Below are positions 23,315 to 32,623 of a stretch of DNA of 64,000 bases, piece by piece. Position 1 is the first letter of the stretch; each line of letters starts with the position of its first letter. The stretch comes from an uncultured Lachnospiraceae bacterium (lineage in GTDB: Bacteria; Bacillota; Clostridia; Lachnospirales; Lachnospiraceae), in the NCBI GenBank assembly GCA_947588995.1, contig CANPZI010000004.1, positions 62,001 to 126,000 of the forward strand, given 5' to 3'. The position numbers were made by a program, and so were the translations under genes. Below the pieces are notes generated by a model. That model made no database searches and was not told the origin of the DNA. It saw only the letters and a program-made list of their open reading frames with translations.

Positions 23315-24169
23315 TCAGCCCTCCTTCAGAGAATATTCCCGCCCGATACAGACCGCGCGCGCGTCCGTCTCATGTCCCACATAGGGCGTCGCCGCGATCG
23401 GGATCCGGGACGGAACAATCTTTTCAATCAATTCCCGCATGGCAGGGGTATATCCCTTTTTCTCCATCTCGGAGAAACGGCCGAGCAGGATGCCATTGAT
23501 CTTCTCAAACACGCCGAGCTGCTTCAGCTGGTGCAGATAAGCCGTCATCTTCATGGGTGTGCCGCTGTAAGCCTCCAGAAGCAGAATCGCTCCGCTCAGA
23601 TCGGGAAAAAACGGTGTCCCCGCGAGTTTCAGGAAGCAGCGGATATTGCCGGCGAGCACCCGGCCGCGCATGGAATGTCCCCGCAGAAAGCGATATTCCA
23701 GATCGCGCTCCGTGACATTCCCCGCCAGGATATGCTCCCTGAAATACGTCCTCTGCGCTTCCCCGTGATCGTACAGCAGATTTCTGACCTGATAGTTAAG
23801 CGTCTCCCTGCCCGTCCTCGCATAGACCGCGTTCAGCACGGTAGTGAGGTCACTGTAACCGCAGAACAGCGCCCTGCTGCCGCGGACCGCCTCGTAATCC
23901 AGCTCCTGCAGGACAGAATTGGCGATATCGCCGCCGGAGATATCAAAGATAAAATCCATGTCAGGATCACGGAAATATCCTGTCAGTTCATCGGCTTTAT
24001 CCTTTCCGGAAATCTCCGCCACAGAGTCAAACAGATGCCTGCCAAGAACAACCTCGACGTCTTCTCTTTCCATTAAGCTTTTCAGCCGCTCCACATCCTC
24101 CCGCCGATACAGCAGCATCGGATCGGAACAGGCCGTCAGTGCAGCTTTCACGCGAATGCCTTTTCCCAC
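23315..24169 (-). CDS. Peptidase S66 family (LD-carboxypeptidase / MccF-like)
   Basis: FIFDISGGDIANSVLQELDYEAVRGSRALFCGYSDLTTVLNAVYARTG. Confidence 0.78.
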   Translation of the reverse strand: MGKGIRVKAALTACSDPMLLYRREDVERLKSLMEREDVEVVLGRHLFDSVAEISGKDKADELTGYFRDPDMDFIFDISGGDIANSVLQELDYEAVRGSRALFCGYSDLTTVLNAVYARTGRETLNYQVRNLLYDHGEAQRTYFREHILAGNVTERDLEYRFLRGHSMRGRVLAGNIRCFLKLAGTPFFPDLSGAILLLEAYSGTPMKMTAYLHQLKQLGVFEKINGILLGRFSEMEKKGYTPAMRELIEKIVPSRIPIAATPYVGHETDARAVCIGREYSLKEG

Positions 24170-24498
24170 TCTTCCTCCTTAAACCCAACCAGCGCAAACT
24201 GCTGCCCCACCAGAATCGGCCGCTTCACCAGCAGCCCGTCCGTGGCGAGGAGCGCATACTGCTCCTCCTCGCTCATGGAAGAGAGCCTGTCTTTCAGCTG
24301 CAGTTCCTTGTAGCGCAGGCCGTTGGTGTTGAAGAACCGCTTTAACGGCACGCCGCTCAGCCTGTGCCACTCCCGCAGCTCGTCAATCGTCGGATTCTCT
24401 TCCTTGATGTGGCGCTCCGTAAAAGAGACGCCGTTTCTCTCCATCCATCTCTTTGCTTTCTGGCAGGTAGTGCATTTCGGATACCATACAAATAACAT
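24148..24498 (-). CDS. ArsC/Spx-family thioredoxin-fold protein
   Basis: MLFVWYPKCTTCQKAKRWMERNGVSFTERHIKEENPTIDELREW; CxxC. Confidence 0.88.
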   Translation of the reverse strand: MLFVWYPKCTTCQKAKRWMERNGVSFTERHIKEENPTIDELREWHRLSGVPLKRFFNTNGLRYKELQLKDRLSSMSEEEQYALLATDGLLVKRPILVGQQFALVGFKEEEWEKAFA

Positions 24499-24630
24499 TT
24501 CTGTCCTCCTGTGCTTTTGTATCGCAAGCATACGCTTATCTCTTTATATTCTTTTATTATATAACCATTTCCTACCATTTGCATATACGAAATCATTCGC
24601 CGCAAGTCATTTTATCCGCAAATCATTCGC

Positions 24631-25479
24631 TCAGGCCATCGGCGCTTTCCCCGTTATTACCCCATACTTCTCCGGGTGCCGGTAGGCGTCGCCCATCACC
24701 TCATGCGCACGGTAGTCCCGCAGCAGATCGAGATCGATCCCGGCGAGGAAAATTCCCTCCTCCTCCGGCGCCTCCAGGATGCACATGTCGCGCACGCCCG
24801 GCTCGTCCCTGAGCCACGCCACGCCGTCGAACACCGTGGAGTGTCCGTTGCAATCCGGCTGTCCTTGCGGATAATTGCAGGTGGCGACGGCGACCATGTT
24901 TTCATAGGCGCGGGTGCGCAGCGCGGCGAGACGGTTCAGCTCCATCGGGCAGGCATTCGGCGCAAGAATCACCTCCGCCCCTTTTAACATCAGAATCCTC
25001 GCGCTCTCAGGAAACTCCCTGTCGAAGCAGATCATGCTCCCCACCCGGACCGTGCCCGCGCCGACGTCCAGATCCGTCACATAGAAATCCTCACCCGCAG
25101 ACAACATCCTCTCCGCATCGAACGCACAGGTGTGCACCTTGGCATAGTGCAGCCGCCGCTCCCCATGCTTGTCAAAGAGTACCATAGAATTGCGCGGTTT
25201 CGGATCGTGTTTTTCCAGAAAAGTGATCCCTATCGCCATCTGCAGACGCGCCGCCAGCATACCGAAGCGGCCTACAAAATCGCCGTCCGCCGAAACCGCC
25301 AGCCCCTCCAGCCTCTCCCGGTCCTGCGGTATGGCATAGCCGTCGCTCCACATCTCCGGGAAAAGGGCAATGTCCGCACCCATCCTCTGTGCCCGCTCGC
25401 AGGCCTCCGTGCCAATCTGTAACTGTTCTTCCAAATCCCTGCCCGGCAGAAGCTGAAGCAGGGCGATCTTCAAAGTCAT
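24631..25479 (-). CDS. Carbon-nitrogen hydrolase (nitrilase superfamily)
   Basis: ADIALFPEMWSDGY...HYAKVH...VGSMICFDREFPESARILMLKGAEVILAPN. Confidence 0.9.
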   Translation of the reverse strand: MTLKIALLQLLPGRDLEEQLQIGTEACERAQRMGADIALFPEMWSDGYAIPQDRERLEGLAVSADGDFVGRFGMLAARLQMAIGITFLEKHDPKPRNSMVLFDKHGERRLHYAKVHTCAFDAERMLSAGEDFYVTDLDVGAGTVRVGSMICFDREFPESARILMLKGAEVILAPNACPMELNRLAALRTRAYENMVAVATCNYPQGQPDCNGHSTVFDGVAWLRDEPGVRDMCILEAPEEEGIFLAGIDLDLLRDYRAHEVMGDAYRHPEKYGVITGKAPMA

Positions 25480-25518
25480 CGCGATTCTCCTTTTCTCGGT
25501 CTGTGATTTTCTCCGGCA

Positions 25519-26751
25519 TCAGATATACGTAACCGGCAATGCGATCAGATTTTCCCGCAGATAGGTTTTGCGGTCAATCAGGCACAGAATAATCCCCATT
25601 CCTCTTTTTTTGTCGGGAATCCTGTCCAATACGGTATTCGCCGCAGCCATGTCGGCTCTGGGATTGCCCGTCATCTTGATTTCCACAGGATATAAAACGC
25701 CGTTCTCTTCGATAATCAGATCGATCTCGTTCTCCGCCGCCGCTCTCTTATCTTTTCCTCTATAGTAAAAAATGTTGAATTTATAATCCTTTCCCTCATT
25801 GGCATAAGATTTCAAAATCTCCGATACGACAAAAGTCTCAAACATACTTCCGGCAACCGCCGAAGACTTCAATGCATCCGCCGTCAGCCATCTGGTCAGA
25901 TAGCAGGCAAGTCCCGTATCTCTGAAATAAAGTTTGGGTGTCTTGATCGCACGGTTTAACGCGCCGGGACTGTATGGCTGCAAAAGATAGACAATTCCAG
26001 TTCTCTCCAGAATCGAAATCCAGTTCCTGACCGTCGGCTCGCTCACACCCACTTCACTGGCTATATGGGCACAATTCAGCATTTCACCGCTTCTCGCCGC
26101 AACGGCTGTCAGAAACTTGGCAAACGTAAGCCCATCACTTGCAATCAACTCATTGACATCTCTTTCCAGATAGGTGGATACATAGGAAGAATAGTATTCC
26201 TGCCAGTCTCTTTCCACATCATACAGCTCCGGATAAAAACCTCTGTGAATTGTCTGCCAGAGATCCTGATACGGTTTAAGCTCCCGCTCGCGTTCCTGTA
26301 TATAAGCGTCTGTCGGCACAAAATGTCTGTTGAAGCGCACCCCGCATATTTCCCGCATGGAAAGTCCCAAAAGCTCCGAGACGGCAACCCGGCCGGCCAG
26401 AGATTCGCTCATTCCTTTCATAAGCTCCAGCTTCTGCAAACCTGACAGAATGAATTGTCCTCTCAAATCCGATTCATCGACGATCAGCTTGATCTCCTCC
26501 AAAATTCCGCTTTCTTTCTGCACTTCATCAATAAAGAGCGGGCAGGGGTGATTCAGAAAAAAAAGCCTAGGCTCTTCTCTCGCCTGCAGTCTGGCCAGTC
26601 TATCGTCAAAGTTCGCCCTGTTAAACGCCGGAAATTCATGTCTGATAACCGTTGATTTGCCAACCTGGCGGGCGCCTGTCACCAGAACACATTTGCTTGT
26701 TTTTACCCGATTTTTCAAAACTTCTGTGATTGCTCTTTCAATATATGCCAT
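25519..26751 (-). CDS. ATPase of the AAA_14/DUF4143 type
   Basis: VLVTGARQVGKSTVIRHEFP...LFIDEVQKESGILEEIK...LYFRDTGLACYLTRW...NEIDLIIEENGVLYPVEIKMTGNPR. Confidence 0.9.
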   Translation of the reverse strand: MAYIERAITEVLKNRVKTSKCVLVTGARQVGKSTVIRHEFPAFNRANFDDRLARLQAREEPRLFFLNHPCPLFIDEVQKESGILEEIKLIVDESDLRGQFILSGLQKLELMKGMSESLAGRVAVSELLGLSMREICGVRFNRHFVPTDAYIQERERELKPYQDLWQTIHRGFYPELYDVERDWQEYYSSYVSTYLERDVNELIASDGLTFAKFLTAVAARSGEMLNCAHIASEVGVSEPTVRNWISILERTGIVYLLQPYSPGALNRAIKTPKLYFRDTGLACYLTRWLTADALKSSAVAGSMFETFVVSEILKSYANEGKDYKFNIFYYRGKDKRAAAENEIDLIIEENGVLYPVEIKMTGNPRADMAAANTVLDRIPDKKRGMGIILCLIDRKTYLRENLIALPVTYI

Positions 26752-26888
26752 AGCGCCCCTCCGTGACTAATCTAAAGTCTGGTTTTATTATAGTCGTTTT
26801 CGTCTGGAATAGCAATACCGCAAAGATAAGCCATGACTCGTGAAACGAATAGAGCAGATCTGAATAAAAATAATGCCGGAGACCCGTT

Positions 26889-27032
26889 TTATGATCCTGC
26901 GGGCACAGAGCAGATAAAAAGCTTTGGCATTGCCACAGTATCTCCATAAAACGCATGATGCGTCAACAGCATAATCACCAATATACCTTTTGTGATCAGC
27001 GTATGGTCTTTGGTAAATTCCGTCTGTTTCAT
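26889..27032 (-). pseudogene. Truncated acyltransferase-3-like N-terminal fragment
   Basis: MKQTEFTKDHTLITKGILVIMLLTHHAFYGDTVAMPKLFICSVPAGS* resembles the first TM of acyltransferase-3 proteins. Confidence 0.45.
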
Positions 27033-27117
27033 CTCTGTGATCCTCGCTTTGTCCGGTTATGAAGCGGATGCTGCTCATCTACATTGTCAATTCTCGTCTT
27101 ATAGGTTTCAAAAGAAA

Positions 27118-28281
27118 TCATTTTCCCCTTCGAAAAAGGTACTTTCCTTTTCCTCTTCCCTTGAACGGATATATCAATTTCATTTCCAACATTCTTTTTA
27201 TCAATACGGATGCCGGAGAAGCGGTTATTGACAGAACTTTCATTACTTCTGTTCGTCCGAAAAACTGATCATATCCAAAGGTTTCAAATAATTCTTGAAT
27301 GTGCTGTTTCGTCTTTCTGGATACATCCTCTGTCACTTCAACATGGTTTCCGCTTCTGTCAATGTCCTGTTTTGCATTTTGAATGTCCTGTTTTGTATCT
27401 CTAATGTCCTGTTTTTCTTCTTTCCACCGAATATGCAGGTAACGATTTTTTAATTCATTTGTCTCTCCAAGCAGAAGATTTCTTAAAAACAGTTCCACAA
27501 ATTCTGTTGTTTCTCTAATGCCTTTTGACAGATCAGTGAAATTTGCCCTTACGAGAGAATTTCTGAAATACCATGCATTTTCAGCAAATGTAACATTCGT
27601 AACATCAAATCCCATTGATCTGAGGTATTTGATAAAAAAGACCGCTGTTGTCCTGGTGTTTCCCTCCCCGAATGCATGTATCTGCCATAGCTGTGACACA
27701 AACCTTGCTAAATGCGGGATAATCGCCGATACACTGTTTTGCGGATAATCATATTCTTTTTCCGTACGGATATCATAATCCAGCATTTCCTGTAGTTCTA
27801 ATGCATTCCCATAATGAACAGATGCACCGTCAAGCACCCACTCTTTCTTAGAAATGTTATAATCTCTGATTTTCCCTGCATGGGAATAAACACCTTCAAA
27901 TAACCGTCTGTGGATTCCGATATACTGCGGTACGGAGAAAGTAAAAGAACTCTCTGAAAGAATGGCCGCAATGCGCACAGAAACAATATCTGCTTCTTTC
28001 GTTCTGTCCGCATCCCTTTCTTCCGATTCGTTGTAATAACTCTCTATGAGCTTGCCGGCTTCCAAAATCGTAATCTCGCCTTCAATATTCTTCTTGGCGG
28101 TCTTTTTCAGATAATCCGAAGCCGCAAGACCATCTACTGCCTGAAGCCCCATAGCCGTATACCAGGCATAACCCAATTCGCGTTTGTCCGGTTCTGACTG
28201 CCTTATATATTCCTCAAAAGGATCCCTTTTTATATCATCCACCTGTCTCACCGCTTTCTGCATCTTTACCATTCGGGACAA
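27118..28281 (-). CDS. Fic family protein with C-terminal winged-helix-like region
   Basis: LWQIHAFGEGNTRTTAVFFIKYLRSMGFDV (HxFxEGNxR Fic motif); YIGIHRRLFEGVYSHAGKIRDYNISKKE. Confidence 0.88.
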   Translation of the reverse strand: MSRMVKMQKAVRQVDDIKRDPFEEYIRQSEPDKRELGYAWYTAMGLQAVDGLAASDYLKKTAKKNIEGEITILEAGKLIESYYNESEERDADRTKEADIVSVRIAAILSESSFTFSVPQYIGIHRRLFEGVYSHAGKIRDYNISKKEWVLDGASVHYGNALELQEMLDYDIRTEKEYDYPQNSVSAIIPHLARFVSQLWQIHAFGEGNTRTTAVFFIKYLRSMGFDVTNVTFAENAWYFRNSLVRANFTDLSKGIRETTEFVELFLRNLLLGETNELKNRYLHIRWKEEKQDIRDTKQDIQNAKQDIDRSGNHVEVTEDVSRKTKQHIQELFETFGYDQFFGRTEVMKVLSITASPASVLIKRMLEMKLIYPFKGRGKGKYLFRRGK

Positions 28282-28383
28282 TCATTACATCTGCTTATCT
28301 TTCGTATTTTCATTATAACATAGATAAAAAATAAAAATAGTGATTCTCTCATTTATATTATACCATCTCGAAATGTTGACTAC

Positions 28384-28470
28384 GATCCCAAGGACACCCT
28401 CAAAATGGACTTCTATTGCATAACAGACAGAAAAGAGACGAGAAAAGCAATCGCTTTCACCCGTCTCTTT
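28384..28470. repeat. Direct repeat A (about 87 nt), partner at 31278-31365
   Basis: gatcccaaggacaccctcaaaatggacttctattgcataacagacagaaaagagacgagaaaagcaatcgctttcacccgtctcttt. Confidence 0.85.
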
Positions 28471-28654
28471 GGCCTTTTTCTCCTCCCGGAAATATACGCC
28501 CTCTATATTATCGATCCGCATCAGTTTCAAATAATGCGACCAACTCAAAAAATTTTTCTTCTGGTTTCAACCGTCGGTATATCTTTAAATTGGCTAAACA
28601 CTGTTTCCCCAATTTGATCCCGAGAATAAACCATATAGAAACGCTGCATCAATT

Positions 28655-28987
28655 TCAGATTTTCCGCCGAATAACCTTTATCTCGAAATCCTCCCCTGTC
28701 TCATCATTAATCAAAAATCCGGCATTATAATCGCGTTTGTCTAAGTATACTTTCGATTTCGGACACCAATCTTCATGATCTGCTTGTTTTCTTTGACTAC
28801 ATGGATATATTGCCCAACTTCCATTTCGCACTTTATATTCACAAGTTCTATTACAATTGCAAAAAAGTTTCACATTTTCATTTTTACATTTATCATATAA
28901 TAATTTTCTGTCATTTTTATTCATGTCGTTCGGGCATAATACCTCATTTTTACTGGTTCTTATTCTAAACTGTGCCATATTCTCCAA
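28655..28987 (-). CDS. Small Cys/His-rich protein, last gene of the AbiL/RloAB-like cassette, possibly zinc-binding
   Basis: KLFCNCNRTCEYKVRNGSWAIYPCSQRKQADHEDWCPKS; start overlaps the end of the RloB-like gene by 23 nt. Confidence 0.55.
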   Translation of the reverse strand: MENMAQFRIRTSKNEVLCPNDMNKNDRKLLYDKCKNENVKLFCNCNRTCEYKVRNGSWAIYPCSQRKQADHEDWCPKSKVYLDKRDYNAGFLINDETGEDFEIKVIRRKI

Positions 28988-29642
28988 CTATAAAATCAAC
29001 CTTGCTTTTAATTTCCCCCACCAGTTCATACACCGTCGTACATGGATACATCTCTGATGGCCTTGTTTTTCTTTCTCTTCTGCACTGTTCCCATTTCTGC
29101 TGTGCTATCCTAACAGCCTTTTCCTCGTCACCGACTTTACAAAGTTTTCCGTAAATCTGCTCATCGGCTTTAGAATACTTCTGTCCGGTCTTGGCTTCAT
29201 ATACTCGCCCAAATTCAGCGCAGCAAGTCCATGAATCTTTGATCGCCGGCATAGATCCCAAATACGCATACATCCATATCTCGAAACAAGGATTAGACCA
29301 GCCTGCCCTTACTCCTTTATTTTCTGCCTCTGCAATAATCTTGTCAAACTCCTGCACTTGATCTCTGTCGAATACAATCCATGGAATACGGTATTGCGCC
29401 TCATAAGAGGTGAGTTCCAGACATTTATCAATCATGGTATGAGTCTTTGTTTCTACTACCTTTACTACAAGCCTATCTCTCACTTTTTTTGGCAGCGCCT
29501 GATGAAGTCCATTAAAAAAGCAGCGTTCCGTAGCTTCTGTATCTGTAACAATCAAATAGTAGCCTAATTCCGGAATTTTGAATTGTTTCCTCTGTTCTCG
29601 TATCTTTCTGTTTCCTGTTCTGTCCTTTTTCGCCATACTCAA
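28965..29642 (-). CDS. RloB-like / AbiLii-like protein
   Basis: YYLIVTDTEATERCFFNGLHQALPKK...RIPWIVFDRDQVQEFDKIIAEAENKGVRAGWSNPCFEIWMYAYLG. Confidence 0.75.
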   Translation of the reverse strand: MSMAKKDRTGNRKIREQRKQFKIPELGYYLIVTDTEATERCFFNGLHQALPKKVRDRLVVKVVETKTHTMIDKCLELTSYEAQYRIPWIVFDRDQVQEFDKIIAEAENKGVRAGWSNPCFEIWMYAYLGSMPAIKDSWTCCAEFGRVYEAKTGQKYSKADEQIYGKLCKVGDEEKAVRIAQQKWEQCRRERKTRPSEMYPCTTVYELVGEIKSKVDFIVGEYGTV

Positions 29643-30952
29643 TCTCTCCGTTCAGCTCTGCTTGTCGCTGAATCCAATTCCTCAGGGTATTGAAAATCTT
29701 TAAAAACGTCAATACTCTTTAAGGCAGGAATGGCGCCATATTTACCAATCAGATAATTTTTTTCATAATTTTCATCTTTACGGATGCGGTCGCCATCTTC
29801 ATCTATAAAATCAGCCAAAGAGTATAGCGTGGAAACGCCTCTCTCATCCTTTTCCGTAAACCAGATTTCATCACGGCGCAACAGTCGGTTAGACAACTGC
29901 CATGTGTCATGGGTTGTAAATACAAGCTGTGCATGATTTTGATTAATATTCGGATTTAAAAAGGTCAGCAAAAAATTCCTTACAAGCAGCGGATGCAGTC
30001 GGGCATTAAGTTCATCAATAAAAAACACACTTCCCCTTTCCAATACTTCCTGCAATTCCGGATATAACGCAAACATTTTCAAGGTTCCGGCAGACTCCAA
30101 CCCCAGAGGAATTTCCGCCATTTCATCAGAATCAATCATCTTATGAAGCGCATTGATTTTATATTTCTCTTCTTTGGATTCCTCCTCCTGAGGGACTTTT
30201 TCGATTCTAAAATCCTTGATATGTTCATCAAAGGATGCAAAATATTCCACAATCTTCTGCTGAACTTTCTTATCTTCCGCAAATCCTTTTGGCAGTCTGT
30301 GAGACATAAAAAAATTCGTAAACGGATCACCAAAATCAGCGAACTCGTTTGCCAAAAACCAATCTCTAATCGCTTTGCATTTTCCTATTTTTAATTTTGC
30401 TCCCAAAGAAATGATGAGCACTTGTTTTTCCAAGGCCACCTGAATATTATCTCTGCTGCTCTTAGGAAAGCCCGACAAATCCAGTTCCTCATCAGCAGTG
30501 CCGCGATAAAATAGCGTGCTGTACTTTCTGGCGGTTTTAGCTTTGGCATTAAGCCATTCTTCGGTTACCCCATCTTTATCGATACAGAACCCATAGTTAT
30601 AGATTCTCTCAGACTTGTCATCCGACAACGTGAAATATACCTCAAAACCAGACTCCGCGTTGGCAGACGTAGAATCAAACAAAAACGGCGTCGGTCTGAA
30701 CTTCTCAAATTTTTCCTCTTCTCCGCCATACTTAAAGGAATCCACAACATATTTGGACATATATTCAAAAGCACTGTATACATTGGATTTCCCACTTGCA
30801 TTGGCTCCATAAATGGCAGCAACCGGCAAAATCTTCTCACTGCCAACGGTTACTACTCTATCTGAAAACTCCGTCATCTTTGCTGCAGACAAATCCAAAA
30901 CAGCCTCTTCTCTAAAGGATTTAAAGTTCTTAAAATTAAATTGAATGAGCAT
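29639..30952 (-). CDS. AAA ATPase, AbiLi/RloA-like (AAA_15/AAA_21)
   Basis: MLIQFNFKNFKSFREEAVLDLSA...AIYGANASGKSNVYSAFEYM (Walker A), GSVFFIDELNARLHPLL (Walker B), LVFTTHDTWQL; 4-nt overlap with the RloB-like gene. Confidence 0.82.
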   Translation of the reverse strand: MLIQFNFKNFKSFREEAVLDLSAAKMTEFSDRVVTVGSEKILPVAAIYGANASGKSNVYSAFEYMSKYVVDSFKYGGEEEKFEKFRPTPFLFDSTSANAESGFEVYFTLSDDKSERIYNYGFCIDKDGVTEEWLNAKAKTARKYSTLFYRGTADEELDLSGFPKSSRDNIQVALEKQVLIISLGAKLKIGKCKAIRDWFLANEFADFGDPFTNFFMSHRLPKGFAEDKKVQQKIVEYFASFDEHIKDFRIEKVPQEEESKEEKYKINALHKMIDSDEMAEIPLGLESAGTLKMFALYPELQEVLERGSVFFIDELNARLHPLLVRNFLLTFLNPNINQNHAQLVFTTHDTWQLSNRLLRRDEIWFTEKDERGVSTLYSLADFIDEDGDRIRKDENYEKNYLIGKYGAIPALKSIDVFKDFQYPEELDSATSRAERRD

Positions 30953-31084
30953 AGCTGCTGCCTCACTTTCTTGATCTGCTTTCTATTATATCCAATTTTT
31001 TGAGATAAATCAATCTTTTAATGTGATTTTTTCTCATTTAAGTGTATTTTATGGAATCAGAAAGCAAGCGTGTATCTGAAGCAG

Positions 31085-31277
31085 CGCCCAGCGGTTATTG
31101 ACAAGACTTTCATTACTTCTGTCAATGTCCTGTTTTGCATTTTGAATGTCCTGTTTTGTATCTCTGAATGTCCTGTTTCTGCCCTTTCCACCAAATATGC
31201 AGGTAACGATTTTTTCAGCAAATATAACATTTGCAACATCAAATTCCATTGATCTGCAATATTTGATAAAAAATAAA
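31085..31277 (-). pseudogene. Degraded second copy of the Fic gene
   Basis: FFIKYCRSMEFDVANVIFAEK...RDTKQDIQNAKQDIDRS matches FFIKYLRSMGFDVTNVTFAEN and RDTKQDIQNAKQDIDRS of the intact Fic protein, with internal deletions. Confidence 0.8.
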
Positions 31278-31365
31278 GATCCCAAGGGCATCCTCAAAAA
31301 TGGACTTCTATTGCATAACAGACAGAAAAAAGACGAGAAAAGCAATCGCTTTTACCCGTCTCTTT
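31278..31365. repeat. Direct repeat B (about 88 nt), partner of 28384-28470
   Basis: gatcccaagggcatcctcaaaaatggacttctattgcataacagacagaaaaaagacgagaaaagcaatcgcttttacccgtctcttt; a handful of differences from copy A. Confidence 0.85.
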
Positions 31366-31567
31366 ATAAAGCTCTTTCATTCTGTTCCGGCATGAGCTGC
31401 CGCCTTGTTACTTTACAAGCAGTGCCTTGCGTGCTACAAGATCCTTTTTACCATCGTTGTTGCACATACTAACCATCGCTTTATCCCTCCTGTTCGATCA
31501 TTGGAAAGATCCCTTTCCCCTTTAGCAGGTCATAAATGAAAAGCCTCTTCCTTACATGTCACAGGCA

Positions 31568-31605
31568 ATAAAAAAGGGAGGATTTTTACCCTCCCTGAAA
31601 AATTT
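31568..31605 (-). terminator. Intrinsic terminator downstream of the sigma-like gene
   Basis: GGGAGG...CCTCCC stem flanked by A and T runs. Confidence 0.7.
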
Positions 31606-32175
31606 TTAGAAATTCTTTCTGATGCAATCGATGGCCTTGTCGTAATGAACTTTCGCCACCTTGACGCTGATGCCCATAATCTTCGCCGCCTCAGTGATCG
31701 TATATTCCTGAAGCCCGATCAGTTCATACGCCTGCCTCTGGCGGTCCGTCATCTTCGTCGCCGCAATCTCCCGGAGCCTCAGTACCTCGCCCGATACTTC
31801 CATCTCTTCAAACGGGTCATAACCGGCTCTGGCCAGCACGCTGCTCTTGTCTGCATGCTCATCATCTGACTCTCCGGCAAGATAATCCAGCGAAAGGTTC
31901 CAGTTCATCGGGTACCTCTCGCCCGGATGCGCTTCCTCCCACTCTTTCTTCGCACCTTTCTCTTCCGGTGTCAGTTTCGGATGGCCGTTGCGGACATTGC
32001 AGTTCACCCAGTTGTCATCCATCCTGTGCAGTTCCTGGATCAAAACCTCCGTCACGCCATCTTCGCCCGCCTTGAACGTGTTATAGGTTTTCCTGTAACC
32101 GCCTCGTCCGTCCGGAACATTCACCTCATAACGATACACACCCCTCTGATCCTGCCTTGTTTTCCTGATTTCCAT
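31606..32175 (-). CDS. Sigma-70 region 4-like / mobile-element-associated HTH regulator
   Basis: MEIRKTRQDQRGVYRYEVNVPDGRGGYRKTYNTFK...ATKMTDRQRQAYELIGLQEYTITEAAKIMGISVKVAKVHYDKAIDCIRKNF. Confidence 0.75.
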   Translation of the reverse strand: MEIRKTRQDQRGVYRYEVNVPDGRGGYRKTYNTFKAGEDGVTEVLIQELHRMDDNWVNCNVRNGHPKLTPEEKGAKKEWEEAHPGERYPMNWNLSLDYLAGESDDEHADKSSVLARAGYDPFEEMEVSGEVLRLREIAATKMTDRQRQAYELIGLQEYTITEAAKIMGISVKVAKVHYDKAIDCIRKNF

Positions 32176-32623
32176 GATTGCCTCCTTAGCTGGCCTGGAG
32201 GCAGTGAAAGCAGGACACCCGGCACAGACCTTTGACCGAAGCACCCCGGAACCGGCAGAAAAAATGCGCAGGAAAACAAGGGTACTTACACCCACTTTCC
32301 GTCAGCTGCCTTTATTGCAACTGCTTTTCCGTAGTATGCCGTATCCTGCCTCACTGCGCACATGTGGCCGATATGAATTTGTTTTTAGGTTTCTGGAATC
32401 TGAATTTACGAAAGCAGATTTTTATCTTGTATTTACGGTAGTTAAATCCGCAATAATGTGATATGGTAGTTGTGTATACTCAACATCACAAGGCCATATC
32501 AACTGAAGCCCAGGCTCCAGATTTAACCCTGCTTCCATCTTAATAAAAAGCATGGGCAAAGATGGCTATGTCGGGATACGCTTAAACAATGCAAGACAAA
32601 GTTTGGCAAAGAAGGACAAAAAG

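Noticed and set aside
22613-24076. 487-aa plus-strand ORF
   Set aside because: Covers three well-supported minus-strand genes (GNAT, S66 peptidase and edge of carbonic anhydrase) without its own motifs.
24148-24169. 22-nt overlap between the ArsC/Spx-like and S66 peptidase genes
   Set aside because: Ordinary operon-style overlap; start of the S66 gene may also be slightly downstream.
24590-24645. Short direct repeat AAATCATTCGC in the spacer upstream of the ArsC-like gene
   Set aside because: Two short copies only; no CRISPR-like spacing and no further copies.
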